A DNA stretch of 64,000 bases, from the NCBI GenBank assembly GCA_003184365.1, contig NKYR01000003.1:496001-560000 (forward strand), given 5' to 3'. Below, piece after piece: positions 21,294 to 33,043 of the stretch; the first letter of the stretch is position 1; every line of letters starts with the position of its first letter. The translations under genes were made by a program, and so were the position numbers. Below the pieces are notes generated by a model. It was given only the letters and a program-made list of their open reading frames with translations. It did not search any database and was not told the DNA's origin. Origin of the DNA: Evernia prunastri. Taxonomy: Eukaryota > Ascomycota > Lecanoromycetes > Lecanorales > Parmeliaceae.

Positions 21294-21709
21294 TGTAAAT
21301 GCTTGGTTGTTACGAAGGAGTGTAATCAAAAGTGTGGATGTCTAGAGCTGTTTTTGTGTCTGAGATTTGAGGTTGTCGATGTGTGTATTGGTTGTAGAAG
21401 GGAGAAAGCAATGTTGATAGAAATGTTGGTGGGTATTTATATCCAAGCAGAAGACTTGGCGGTACGTCATACCTGGAGATCACTTGACATTGTCTTGAAT
21501 TGGGCTAACTATAAACAGTAAGGCTTGCCGTACAGCAGCCGTCCGAAACCGGTCAGGGACACATGTTGCCAAGCCACTATCAAATGCACAGCTTGAGGTG
21601 CATTACCTACTTGCATAAACATTTCCGAACATTATTGCAGTCTCTCTCATTTAAGCCGATAAACCCCCCAAAAAATCACCGATATCCAATATTTGGTACC
21701 GCTTTCAGC
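21294..21709. other. Divergent intergenic region
   Basis: About 415 bp between the divergent Grg1-like and HPT1-like genes. It holds the TATAAATA element on the minus strand and should contain both promoters. No gene seen. Confidence 0.5.
21434..21441 (-). promoter_or_regulatory. TATA box of the Grg1-like gene
   Basis: TATAAATA read on the minus strand, about 140 bp upstream of the start codon at 21293. A consensus TATA box fits a strongly inducible stress gene; its use as the promoter element is inferred from position. Confidence 0.5.
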
Positions 21710-22547
21710 ATGGTGGAAAAGGTCTACGTAACCTACAACCAGGTAGAAACTCCCCAATGCTTTCGCTCTGCGATCGACTGCTCAACGTCCCCCAAACAAG
21801 TGGGTAAGGCTAACTAACACCCTCCCACAGGTACATAAGCTATGTCAAGAATCTGCTCCTCACATCCTCTCCTCCTTCAAACCCAACCTTATGATTGCCA
21901 TCGGCGGCGGCGGCTACGTCCCTGCCCGAATCCTCCGCTCATTCCTCAAACGCACCGGGAGCCCCAACATCCCCATCCAAGCAATCGGCCTGTCCCTCTA
22001 CGAGACCCTCTCCACTTCCGAGCCGGTTGAGCAGGTGGGCACGAAGGTCACGAGGACGCAATGGCTGGATTTGTCGAGCTTGGAGATGAGCAATTTGGTG
22101 GGGAAGAACGTGCTGATTGTGGACGAGGTGGACGATACGAGGACGACGTTGGAGTATGCGGTTAGGGAGCTGGAGAAGGATGTGGAAGCTGCGAGTGAGA
22201 AGTTGGGGAGGGGTGGGGAGAAGACGCGGTTTTCCATCTTTGTGCTACATGTGAGTGCCCAGAGCTCCCCTGTGAGGGAATGAGGGGGGTGGAGGGGTAG
22301 GCGTGGCTGATTGGGAGTCACAGAACAAGAACAAGACGAAGAAAGGTTATCTGCCGCGGGATATGATGGACGAAGGCAGATATCTGGCTGCTAATACGGT
22401 TGGAGACGTTTGGATATGCTATCCTTGGGAGGCTACGTGAGTTCATTGATTGGATTGCCGTTGCGTACACAGGCTGACAAGTTTGCTAGTGATATTGATG
22501 AGCACGATCGGTTAGCTGCATCGCAGCCGGTAATAGAAAATAGATGA
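21710..22547 (+). CDS. HPT1: Hypoxanthine/xanthine-guanine phosphoribosyltransferase
   Basis: Four exons (21710-21742, 21831-22250, 22324-22436, 22490-22547) give 207 residues. The enzyme transfers phosphoribose from PRPP to a 6-oxopurine in purine salvage, in the cytosol. The sequence follows yeast Hpt1 through its length: YVTYNQVHKLC at the start (split by intron 1), a PNLMIAIGGGGYVPARI strand-loop near 31-47, SRTQW-like TRTQWLD near 85-91, and the PRPP-binding loop VLIVDEVDDTRTT near 104-116. The C-terminus has the RYLAANTVGDVWICYPWE segment. Length matches the family (about 220). All key loops are intact. The yeast name is used by homology; substrate preference among guanine, hypoxanthine and xanthine cannot be read from sequence. 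Confidence 0.96.
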
Positions 22548-23050
22548 ATGACGAATGATGAATAATGTGAATTAGAGATAGAGGAATTCATGTTCTCGGT
22601 CCATTTCCGAGGTTTCCAACGTCAAGTGAATGAACAAAACGAATTTCATGTGAGGAATTTTCAAAACCAGCCTGCCCATCATTGGACCTCAACGATGCTA
22701 GACTTGTCACGCTCCCTTCGATATTGAGAACATCTCTCAAGGTCTGATACCACTAAATTGTCCGATTACATCAGCAAGCGATATCGACAATACCTCTACC
22801 TCTAGCAAATTTCTCCACTTATCGAGACAGTTGACTCAAGCCTCGAAGAACCACACTCTTGTTGTCCTCCATCTCTGCATCGACTCGGTCTTCAGGCCGT
22901 CCTACCCTCTCTTTCTTCGAATCACGACGAAGCCTACAAGCAACATCGGCAGCATCTCCTCGCGCGCTTATCTTTCGAAACGATTCAGTGCAGGCGAGTC
23001 CCGGCTTTCATCCATCCTCATACCTTGTACCTGCTAACCATGCAAGCCAG
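22548..23050. other. Gene-free stretch
   Basis: About 500 bp between two plus-strand genes. No family-like frame. The frame of the RING-like gene stays open upstream of its first ATG from about 22859, so an upstream exon cannot be excluded. Confidence 0.4.
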
Positions 23051-23576
23051 ATGTTGACCCATGCTCGTATTCTCGAGATGAACATCACATGTTGCAAGAT
23101 ACTTCAAGCCAAGATATTTGAAGCTGAAGCACTCGCAGCACTAGAGGCCAGGATTTTACTTTGCACGAAGATGCTGGAAGCAATGGAGAAGGTGAGATGA
23201 GAGTGCCTCCGATGCTTCGTCCTAGACTCACATCTCCCAGCATGGAAGCTGTACAATTATCCCTGACACGGGCAAATGTGTCATCTGCGAGCTTTCGTTC
23301 TCAATCACCAGAGGCCAAACCGAGGAGATCGTCCACTGCTGTTTCAGCCGCGCTCACACCCAATGCTTGGACAGCTCAGCTCTCAGCTACAATCACCGTG
23401 ACATGGCTACCACTTGCGGCAAATGTTCAGGGGCAATGACTGCGGAGGTCTTTAAGCGAATTGCGGCGTACGCGGATATGTGTGTGCAACGGGAGAGTCA
23501 TGGAGCTGTTAGGGGTATCAATTGGGCCGCTCCTCTGCAAAACATGGGGCTAGATTTGGGTCTGCTTGCTTCTTGA
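23051..23576 (+). CDS. Small RING-like zinc-finger protein
   Basis: Two exons (23051-23191, 23241-23576; GTGAGA...CAG intron of 49 bp) give 158 residues. Residues 1-47 are a helical, Ala/Glu/Leu-rich segment that could form a coiled coil. Residues about 60-110 show paired Cys/His ligands: C-x2-C (CVIC), then HCC, then H-x2-C (HTQC), then C-x2-C (CGKC). This fits a RING-type two-zinc fold, typical of E3 ubiquitin ligases, though the spacing is not classical. The remainder is a short helical tail. Intron placement is supported because it joins the first frame to the Cys-rich frame in phase. Substrates and partners unknown. Confidence 0.6.
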
Positions 23577-24056
23577 TGGGCAGGAGCGAAAGGATAGGGA
23601 GCAATTGTAATCAATCTTAGAGCGTGAATAGTCACACCTGATCGGGAATCCACACCTTGAGTATTTGAAAGGCACAGTCAGCGCTTGCTGTGTCTATTTA
23701 TCCTGCCTATCTTCGCGAGGGGCATGACTTGCAAAAGAGAAGAAGAGTCAAAGATACTGGGAGAACACGGTCTGTGATAAATGCTTCTGATGCTAACGCC
23801 CCGCGTGATAAGATAAGAGAATGGAAGTCCCTTATCTAAGCTCGCGGACAGACCGCACCACGGCCACGCCGTCGACTCTTCTGCATGACAGGATCAATGG
23901 CGCCCTATCTGTTGCATGATAGGTCGCTGACAATCAGGATGCGCTACACTCTTCTAGCGATGTCGTCAGCCCAATTAGAAGCGGTGCATTGCTTCTACAG
24001 ACCAGTGACGAGCCTCAATCACCTGAACCATATCTCCTACTTCCACCGTGACAATC
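23577..24056. other. Gene-free stretch
   Basis: About 480 bp between the RING-like and transporter genes, presumably terminator and promoter. Repeated GATAAG/CTTATC words near 23808-23838 could bind GATA factors; this is only a motif match. Confidence 0.35.
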
Positions 24057-25869
24057 ATGGCCGCCCCCGACCCCGGCTTTGCGGTCATGCCGCTGGCAGA
24101 AGACCCTCAGAAGGGCGGCATCGAGCATCAATCCCAGGACTCTAGCGACGAGCTCCCCGTTGCGCCAGACCAGTTTGACCCGCAGTACGAGACTTCCCGG
24201 TGGGAGATTTGGGCATACTACTCGTACTACATTGGCAACAATGGGTTGACGCTGTTCAACTTTGCGCCAACAGCTTTCCAGAACCTGTTGTCTCAGGCAG
24301 CCGGAGATACAGGCACTTTGCGATTTGCAGGTGTGGATAGGACGATCAATAGTATTGTGCTGGTGGCCAATGGGATCAGCTTCGCTATTCAGATTGTCCT
24401 GTTCTTGATTATCGGGAGCTATGCTGGTATCAGTGCTCAGCATATATGGATAAGGGGCTGAGCTGACGACGGCAAGACTTCGGAAGGTCGCGACCCAACA
24501 TCCTCATTGTGCTCTCGATTGTCGCCTTCGGCATAGGCTTCGGTTGGATGGGTGTGCATACACCAGACAAGTGGCAGGTGGCAGCGGGGATGTACATTGT
24601 GGGTCGTAGGTCCAGACTCTGTGCAGTTCTTGGTTTGCAAGTCTGACCTCTTCTAGTGATTGCCTACCAAACAACCTTGACCTTCTGGACTGCAGCATTC
24701 CCAGGTCTCGCCCGAAACACACCCCAGCTGCGTGCCAAAGCCGAAGAGCTTACAAACGGAACCATCACTCGCGATGAGTACGACTATGCAGACACGCTAC
24801 AAAGGAGTCGACTATCCAATATGGCTTTCTACATACAGTCCTGTGGAGAGATTGTGATACTGGCTCTGATAGTTGGTGTACTATTCAGTGTGCACGTCAC
24901 AGCGAGCGTAGCCAACAACAACTACGGGCTCAGTGTTCTTATTGCCTTCGCAACCGGTGTCTGGGTACTACTGGCTATACCGTGGTTTGTTCTGGAAAAA
25001 AGAAGACCGGGCCAGCCGCTGCCGCCTGACATGAATCTCGTGATGGTAGGTCTTTGGCAACTATACCGTGCCATCTCTCAAATCTGGCGACTTAAACAAA
25101 GTCTCCTCTACCTTGTCGGTAAGTGGGGCAATCGAGGTAATCATGATATCCGTCACTGACACTGCGCAGGCTACTTCCTTCTCGGCGACTCCCTCAATAC
25201 TACCGTGACCGTCATCGCCACTCTTCAGAACGAAGTCGTTGAGTACGATACGCTCACATTGACCTACATCCTGCTCGTTGGCATCGCGGCTCAAGCGGTA
25301 GGCATTTACAGCTTCTGGAGGATCCAACAGAAGTACCAACTCAGTACGAAGACCATGTTCAATGCGGTCATTGTCGGAATAATTCTGCTGTAAGGCCCCC
25401 CACACTATTGTTCTACCGCTAGCGAAGCTATCTACTGACTATCCATTCGAACAGTGACGGTTGGGGCATGATAGGAATCTGGACTCAGACCTTCGGCTTC
25501 CACCACGTTTGGGAATTTTGGGTCTATCAGACCTTTTACGGCCTCTTCGTCTGCCCCTGGTACTCCTACTCCCAGATCATGATCTCCGAGGTCACACCCC
25601 GCGGCAAAGAGTTCCTATTCTTCTCCCTATTCTCTATCATCGGCAAAACATCATCCTTCATCGGACCGCTGGTTTCGAGCGCGATCATCGATGCCAGTCC
25701 GCATGGGAACAACAGCACGCCCTTCTACTTTTTGTTCGGACTGTCTTGTCTGAGTGCAGGGTTGCTGGTGATGTTTTTGGATTTGAAGAAGAGCAGGGTA
25801 GAACAGGAGAGGTTTTTGGCGGAAGAAGAGCTGGCGAGGGCGAAGCGAATCGATGAAGGCGGAAGCTAA
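24057..25869 (+). CDS. Atg22-family vacuolar transporter
   Basis: Five exons (24057-24426, 24477-24602, 24657-25118, 25170-25389, 25455-25869) give 530 residues. It belongs to the Atg22 branch of the major facilitator superfamily; yeast Atg22 exports amino acids from the vacuole after autophagic breakdown. Seen: a polar N-terminus of about 50 residues, the family-typical WEIWAYYSYYIGNNGLTLFNF entry into helix 1, about 11-12 hydrophobic helices, a charged central loop (residues about 190-220), and SQIMISEVTPRGKE near 445-458, a conserved cytosolic loop. The C-terminus is a short Glu/Arg-rich helix. Length fits the family. Fungi often carry several paralogues, so this need not be the autophagy Atg22 itself. 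Splice junctions are all in phase. Confidence 0.93.
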
Positions 25870-27451
25870 GAGAGCTGATCAATTGTGGAGGATATGGGGG
25901 GGAATGAATGATGATATACCCAGTGTCTAGCAACTATCTGTCCCAATCACCGTGAATTTGATGATGTATATAACGATTGCTGATGACAACTTATCGGGCA
26001 GACGAGAATGAGATTTCCGACCCCAATCTCTACCCTTGTCACTACGTGTTTGCTCGTTGGAGGCAGCAAAGCTTGACAGCAGCCATTGTTCCGAGAGAAA
26101 AATATAAGACTATACCATATACTGATCCCCACAGGAGCTGCCATTTCAATACCCCTCGTCTTCATTACATCAGATATGGCCCAATATCTTCCGCAGGCCG
26201 TGGAGAAGCCACTTTCAAGGGCCCATGGAAGAAATACAACCCACGCCCAGTGATCGGCGGATAGAGTCGAAGCGCATGGAAGAACGGGAAACGGAAGGCG
26301 ACCTACTCGTCAAATCCCTTGCTGTGGGTCTCAGACTGGGACGCAATGCTGCGATTGGAATGTGCAAGCCAAAGACACAAGTGCGTCTTCGGGTAGGCCA
26401 AAGCAGGTCAGCAGGTCATCAAAGGGCATGCGGACGCGCTGCGTTTGGTTGAGATGCCGCGTGGATCATGTTCCGAGAGCCAGGGCGCTGCTTTTCAAAT
26501 CGGTCGAGGTCGCTGTCTAGCGCTGTGCTTCTGGGTTCGCGAATTTGGGTATCTGCTTCGAGGGTGCGACTTGCTTTCGATCCGTCAGGCCCGAGGGAGG
26601 AGTTGACGGTGGGGGCACGCGGTGTTGTGGGGGCTTGATGGTGGCGATGGGAGAGGAGGGATGGAGGGAGGGGGGGATGGGTTTTGCTCGCTTGCGGTAT
26701 GATTCTTCCAGTACTGGGGTGTATCGGTTCGATCAAGGGTGTAGGAGGCGTAATGGGCCGGACTTTTCAAAAGGGTAGTGACGATGACGGGGAGGCTGGT
26801 GTTTGAGACCTTGAATTTTTCGAGGCCTGAGTGTTTGGCTGGAGATTGGAGAATGGCGACTGGCGAGGAAGGGATAGTGTTTGAACTGCGAAGTGGTCAC
26901 AGGGGTTCGCGTGGGTAAGGGTGGCTGGAATACAAATACCTCTGAGTGCGAGATCTTGTTCAACGAGGCTTTAGCTGAGGAGGTGCTTTTCAAGTACGAT
27001 GGGTTGGTCGATGGCGGGGGTGGGGAGCAAAGGTGGGACATACGGGTTACGTAGAGCACGGTGGGACATACAGTTACGTAGAGCACAGCGGGCGTCGGGG
27101 AACACGGCATGCGAGTAGGATAGAACAGGAGGGGGTCTTGACCTTGGGGGATGTCTCGATGCAGGGGAACGCGGGAGGCGGGAGATAAGTGATGGGGGCT
27201 CGAGAGGAAGAGTAGGAGGAGGAGGAGGAATTGGAGCGTTGAGGAACGGGAGGTTGGCCGATTGCATGGATGGCATAGCATGGTTGTTGAATGCCTCTTC
27301 TCCACCCAGCCTCAGGCAAACCAGCGTGCAAGCAGCCAGATTATCCCATTTGACCTTTATCACATACCGTTTCAAGCCATCATCTATGCAACGTGAAAGT
27401 GCGTTTCGCTTTGCGAATTCTTTCCGTCTTCCCTTCTTCCCCTCTTCCCTT

Positions 27452-27609
27452 CTTTCCCTCTTTCCCTCTTTCCCTCTTTCCCTCTTTCCCTCTTTCCCTC
27501 TTTCCCTCTTTCCCTCTTTCCCTCTTTCCCTCTTTCCCTCTTTCCCTCTTTCCCTCTTTCCCTCTTTCCCTCTTTCCCTCTTTCCCTCTTTCCCTCTTTC
27601 CCTCTTTCC
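27452..27609. repeat. 8-bp minisatellite CTTTCCCT, ~20 copies
   Basis: A pure polypyrimidine run of CTTTCCCT repeated almost without change for about 158 bp. It is immediately followed by the only ambiguous base (N) in the window, at 27610. Because the array stops exactly at N, its true length is probably not resolved. Eight is not a multiple of three, so all frames stay open and give spurious Ser/Phe/Leu/Pro or Lys/Glu/Arg/Gly proteins. Confidence 0.95.
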
Positions 27610-27619
27610 NATATCCCCC

Positions 27620-27670
27620 GAAGAACACCCCCCCCGAAGAACAGCCTCTGAAGAACTCCTCCGAAGAGTG
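27620..27670. repeat. Degenerate GAAGAAC repeats beside the minisatellite
   Basis: Four near-copies of CC-GAAGAAC/CGAAGAGT follow each other between about 27620 and 27670, separated by C-rich spacers. They lie directly right of the ambiguous base. Short and imperfect; function unknown. Confidence 0.55.
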
Positions 27671-28868
27671 CTTTTAGCATCTTTTACACTTTTATACCCC
27701 AGCAATATCACTTCTTACCCAATCATACCCCTAAGGGTATGATCCGGTAATTTGCCCTTACTTTGACAGCTGTAGAAATTGTATGGTGTGATATGACTTG
27801 ATTATTTTTACTACTTTTCTGAAGAAGGATATCCTTCTCCTTATATGGCCAATATGTCTATGTTGCCACCAAATGTACTCCGAAATTTCTACCTGACACG
27901 CTGTCCTCACAGTACAATTTTCTATGGTGGCGGTAATCACACCACCGCCAAGGCTTGGGAGGCGTTGCCACCACATTGCCAAGTGTACGAAATATGGATA
28001 ATGTGGAAGGAATACCATGGTCCATTTCGCCATGGCGTATAGCCTCAATATGGCTCATGGCTCAAATGGCCTCAAATCCAACAACAGCCCCGTCGACAGT
28101 GATTCCCAGAGAACGCCTTGATGAGTCCTCGCATGATCAGAGTGGCTATGTTTGCATATATTCACACGCTGCGCAACGGGGCAGAGCCGGGCGGGGTTTG
28201 AGGTGCGTCTTTTCGCCCCGACACTGGGGCGAGGTTTGAGATTGGTGAGGCGGAACTGGGGCGAGGGTTTCTTGACGAGTTAAAGGGGGTATCTTAGTAT
28301 TTCGTGATAAGTGCAGGCCCACGAATCTAACACCAAATATCGCTATGCATCGCGCATGGGCATAGCCCATAGGCATCGCATTGTTATACGGTAGGGTGCA
28401 TTGCATTGTTTCAGGCCAGCTAGCCATGGCAGAGGGAGGAGAGGCCATAGCAGAGTGGGGGATTTCTAGCTGTCTTTGGTGTGACATGGCCTATAAAGAC
28501 CATGTCATCCCACCACAATCGTCTTTTCATCAAGTCTTCTGGTTCAAAGCAATTGCATATTTTCTTAATGTCTCTCGAAGGCGCTTAAAGCGGGGTCCAA
28601 GTGTGTCGAAAACAGCTATCAATTTACCTCTTCTAATTGAATCAGACAAGTTCCCTGCTCACCTAATACCCTGTGTACATAGTTTTGTGTGCCGTTAAGG
28701 ATTTAAACTTATGTATCATAAGTCGGCGGCTAGACTTCGCCTCGAGCAAGGGGTAAAGTCACAGACTTGACTTTTATATATATGTTTGTTGTCCTCTTCC
28801 AATATTTGTTATGCCTTGAATACATAGCAAACCGACATCTGGCTAATCCAAAACCGTGACTTTTGGAG

Positions 28869-29944
28869 ATGCTTAGGAGTCCGCTGCTACCGTTGCTTCT
28901 AGCAGCTGTACTTGTATCTGCGATGGTGGAGTTCACATCGCCGCCGGCTGGCGCAACGGTAGACGCGTCTGACATGAATGTCACATGGAAGGAGTCAGGG
29001 TATGGTCCGCCGATCAATGAGCTCGGAACTTACCAATTGTTCCTTTACGCTGGTGGAAATGATCCTTCTACCTATGTACGCATCTGAGCTGCAGGGCCTT
29101 TCAACCATCTACAAGTGTTTCTACTGACAAAAAGGTCCATTACCCTAGATACAACTAGAGACATTAGTCGTCAATAGAACATTCGAGGACGGCAGCAATG
29201 TCTCGCTTCCTATACAGCCTAATTTAGGGGGAATTGGCAAGAATGCATAGTATATCTGACATCACATTACTAGAGAGCTTCTGTTTGCTGATACTTGCAT
29301 ACAGCTTTTTGAAGATGACCTGGAACTCTTCGGCAAACTCTTCGGCAGCCATGAATGTCGTAGATTATTCTGCCAGATTCTCCTTGAGTGGGATGACTGG
29401 GGCATTTCCCTCCATTGTTGAAGCTGGCGTGAAGCAAAACACCGCCATCAACGGCCCGGACGACGAATCATCTGGGGGACCCTCCCAAAATGTGATTCTG
29501 ACTCCGGCATTTTTAACGATCTCATCTGTGCCTACGTCGACAGTCTCATCCCCCACTACTGCTACAGCATCCACTGCTACATCCACTGCTACAGCGACAA
29601 AGCCGTCTAGCTCAATTTCTTCCACCGGCCCCTCGATGAAATTAGAAATTGGTTTGAGCGTTCCACTTGGCATCATCTCTATAGTACTTCTGTCCTTCTT
29701 GTTGCTCTTTTTCAGGAAACGGCTGGCACACACACTCAGTATCAGGGACAAGAAACCAACCAGAGAAGAATTCGGCGAGATGGATGGATCGGCTAAGCAG
29801 GATGAGAACAGAAAATTCGAAGTTGAAGGCACAGGCATGCCTCGAGAGTTGCAGGGACTGCCAAAATCAGAGTTACAGGGCCGGCCAAGGGTGGAGCTAG
29901 ACTCATCAGTGAGATGCGAGCTCCCTGCCGAAAATTGGTTCTAG
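28869..29944 (+). CDS. Kre9/Knh1-domain single-pass surface protein
   Basis: Three exons (28869-29075, 29161-29249, 29305-29944) give 311 residues. Residues 1-18 form a signal peptide (MLRSPLLPLLLAAVLVSA). Residues 20-145 match the fungal Kre9/Knh1-like N-terminal domain: FTSPPAGATV, a VTW strand, YQLFLYAGGN, a VNRTF segment, SLPIQP-LG, a NAYFLKM motif rebuilt exactly across intron 2, and YSARFSLSGMTGAFP. A Ser/Thr-rich stalk (about 170-215) follows, then a transmembrane helix (IGLSVPLGIISIVLLSFLLLFF, about 218-240), RKR stop-transfer residues and a polar cytosolic tail of about 70 residues. Relatives are wall or membrane glycoproteins tied to beta-glucan and wall sensing; here the tail suggests a sensor rather than a GPI form (inference). 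Confidence 0.82.
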
Positions 29945-31258
29945 CTCTGCCGATATCATTTGAAAAAGAAGGCTATGGGCTCCCTTAGCCCGACGACTCC
30001 AACCAACACCCATATTTTCTTCCCGCATTTTGCCCTTCTGAAATTCGCTCGGTGCGAAGGTGAGGAATTAACCATTGCGGATGAATGAGTCAACCATTGC
30101 GGATGAGAACACAACGACACCCGTGAACGTAAGAGGTGGGAAAAGGGAGGGCGGCGCGACGGATCGGAGATCGATCGTCTGAAGCTGAAGAAGACTTTGC
30201 TGGAGGGCGTATTTGAGTTCGTTTATGAGATAAAGACAACACGTGAGGAAGGTGACGGAGAAAATAATATTAAGCTTTGACGGGAGGGAGGAGGAGAAGG
30301 TGTCGTTAGAATTAATTGTTGAGACGTATGGGGCGTGGAGTAAGGCTAGGGTGAGGCTAATTGATATTATATTGACCTATTTTATGATTAGACGATATGA
30401 GATTAATCATTATGGAGTCGACGAGGACGTGGTTATATATGGACAAGATGGTCGGGAAACGAGATCACTTCGGGTCATCGGATCGGAGGTGTTTGAAAAC
30501 GTAGAGAACAAGAAACCAGAGTCTTAACATCAAGAGCTGATACACATGTCCGGAGGGCGAGGCGAAGGAGAACTTGAACAAATATCGAAAGGAAGAAACG
30601 CTCGAGAAGATCATGGAGAAGTATCTAGGTTGAGCCCCAGAGATGATAATTTTCTTAGATCACTTGCTCCTGGGACCGCCACTGAAGACCAGACACGAGC
30701 CACTAACAGTACTCCATCTCTTGGCGTAGCGAGCGCGGAACTGACGAGCTTCCTATTACCATTGATTGCGTTTCCTGCGTCATAAATTTTACGCTGGAGG
30801 CTAGGCCAGAGCTTTTAGGTTGCGGTGATGCTTTCATGAGGGTCTAGGCGGCGATCCTAGGTTGCGGTGGTAGATTGAGACGGGCGTTGGCGGGTGGGGT
30901 TCCTAAAAGAAGAGACGTTAGGGGGGGAGACATCTTTCCAAGACTAGGTGATAAGGTAGGCGTGGCTATCAATGAGCATGCGTCTCATGCTGTAGATGTG
31001 ATAAACACCGAGCAAGAGGTTTATCGTGTAGTCTCGGGTACTTGGAGCGTATGGGAAAGTAGGGCAGATCACCATGAAATAGTCGAGTGGCCTAAATTGC
31101 ACCTGAATTTGTGGATCATTCAGTCGACTGAGGTCTCTTCACTGTATTCTGTAGGGAAGGCTTGAATGTAATGTTAAGCCATCCCACGTCTTGTCTCTCG
31201 ATCTCGTTGTCGCAGAAGATGTCTCGCCGTGTCGTTGGACGAATATAAAGACTGCCCC
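29945..31258. other. Gene-free stretch, partly AT-rich
   Basis: About 1.3 kb. A 94-codon frame (30243-30527) without an ATG start, rich in Ile/Glu/Arg, sits in AT-rich sequence. It could be the residue of a mutated element, but nothing is recognisable. The direct repeat GGTTGCGGTG lies near 30818 and 30861. Confidence 0.4.
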
Positions 31259-32118
31259 TCACTGCACCATGACCGCCCCGGTGATCCCAGGATACTCATC
31301 AGTACCATTGGCTGATGACGACGTAACGTTACTCTTCAGCCAACAGATTCGCGTCGCACCCGCCGCCCATGCGATCCCTGTACACGCAAAAGCTGGGAAG
31401 TCTACTGGCTTTGTCTGGAAACTGTAGAGAGCACAGGCCTCCAGGCAACCCTGCAAAGATGTCACGTCATAGAGAGTTTGTAGATCGATTACAGGGGGGT
31501 TGCCGACGTAGTTTGTGTAGCAATAGATTTGGTACACGAGTGAAGTGTTAGTGATTTCTAGGTCGGGGCCTTCTTTTCGCGAAGGTTTGTTGGTGGCAAT
31601 GTAAGCGGATCTATCGTCGGCGGGGCAAACTGGCGATGATACTGTCGCAGATATCCTTGGTTGAGAGGCTTTCGTGACCGTTCTGTCAGATTGTGCGTTG
31701 GATGGTGTCGAAGGTACTGAGGTCTCATGGATGACATTGGCTAAACTTGTTGTTTCAGAAATCAGACTATTGGCGACGGGAGTACTGGCAGCAGGTCCAC
31801 TAAGGAGGTCTCAGCGTACGAAAACTTTGTCTTCTAGAAACGAAGAGCTTACCTCGATGGAGCAGGTCTGTGTTGTGCCGCTAGACCTACTCCAAGTCCT
31901 GCTCCCACCGCGACAGCTAGGGAAAGGAATGCAAACAAAGCAAGTAGGAAGAAAAGTTTTCTCCAATCTCGACTCCTTGCGATTGATTGACCTGATGGAA
32001 GTGACTTGTTGAAAAAGAAATCCTTTGGCTGTTCAGCCTTGATGAAATATTTGTTGGCATCGGGTTGAGCAATAATTTCTGGATCGTTCCACGGCGTGAC
32101 TTCGAGTCCAGATTCCAT
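31259..32118 (-). CDS. Single-pass membrane protein with Cys-rich ectodomain
   Basis: Two minus-strand exons (31853-32118, 31259-31799; 53-bp intron) give 268 residues. Residues 1-57 are cytosolic and begin MESGLEVTPW, a start common to a fungal membrane family. A transmembrane helix with Ala/Val/Gly repeats spans about 58-82. A Ser/Thr-rich stalk (about 85-150) follows. The C-terminal 110 residues have Cys spaced as in PAN/apple-like or WSC-like lectin domains (CY-TNY, a CLEACALYSF motif, AFACTGIAWA, RICWL). Type II topology is likely. The frame stays open upstream to about 32334, but this ATG gives the family-like start. Ligand unknown. It is divergent from the Zn2Cys6 gene, about 0.9 kb away. 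Confidence 0.76.
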
Positions 32119-33043
32119 CTCTTCTTGCAATGTGAAAGTTCTGGGAGGAGGGTGAGTATATGATTGAAAAGATACCTGAAGCTTGAAAGGACAGCTTCGT
32201 CTTGAGGAAATATCATTACAGCTGCGCATCCTACTTCTAGGATTAGGAGGCTCTGCAAATTTGCTTGACCACTTAGCTTTCTCGTAAACTTGAGGCCGAT
32301 AGTGAGTAGCAAGAGACACTGCTGAGCAACACAAGGCCGAAAGGCGCAGTCAACAGGAATCAGAAGGAACCTTCCTTAGGTTCTTCAGGTTTCGAGACCC
32401 TTACAGCGATTATCATATAAGACGCTTCATTTGGTCCCAAGAATTAGCTGGACTTAGACATGCTTGTAATCTCTAGGCTATCTGTGATCAATTTTAGAAG
32501 GGATATGACTTTTCGGTCAAACGCCTGAGATGTGTCAATTGCAATTGCAAGCTCAATATACCTAAAGATGCGATTCGCCTGGTTGTGGACTTTTCGTATG
32601 GTGTCGAGGCGCAGTAGTCTCATATATGCAGAGTCAAGGCAAATATATGTTGTAAGTAGTCACGATGTTGTATTTAATTGTATTGCGTTCGGTTACGTGG
32701 CGAAGTTTGCCCGCTGTCGCCCTGGTAATCGCACTAGTCTCATTAAAGCCTAGTATACTGACATGGAATAATCCCGCCTCTGCATGCACTTTGACTCTCG
32801 AACCGATCCTTCGTCTTTTCTTTCGTCCACGATTTATGCGCACCTCCAGCCGCGTAAGCTTCGGTCTTACACATGAAAGTGATATTGTAAGCCACTACTA
32901 CACGCTTTTATGGGTGGTACGGAAAAGCTGGAGTGAGGGAGAAGTTGAAAGGCAGGAAAGGCACTTCCTTGAGCTTTGAGATAGGGTAAAAGATCGAAAC
33001 AAATGTTAGGCTGTACTCCTCTTGATACATCAACGAGGACGAC
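32119..33043. other. Divergent intergenic region
   Basis: About 0.9 kb between the divergent membrane-protein and transcription-factor genes; it should hold both promoters. No gene recognised. Confidence 0.45.

Larger units (their letters stand above)
25870..28868. other. 3-kb gene-poor low-complexity region
   Basis: No convincing gene. A minus-strand frame (27305-26733) starts with a hydrophobic stretch but is otherwise Pro/Ser/His low complexity. The 8-bp minisatellite at 27452-27609 creates long artificial frames on both strands. Right of it lie degenerate GAAGAAC-type repeats and AT-richer DNA with short hairpins around GCCATGGC words. I suspect decayed mobile DNA, but found no transposase, reverse transcriptase or terminal repeats. 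Confidence 0.45.

Noticed and set aside
26733..27305. Minus-strand frame of 190 codons with a hydrophobic start
   Set aside because: It is low-complexity Pro/Ser/His sequence without family likeness and overlaps other frames of equal length on the same strand.
27239..27742. Long open frames on both strands across the minisatellite
   Set aside because: They are made by the 8-bp repeat, which leaves every frame open, and they include the ambiguous base.
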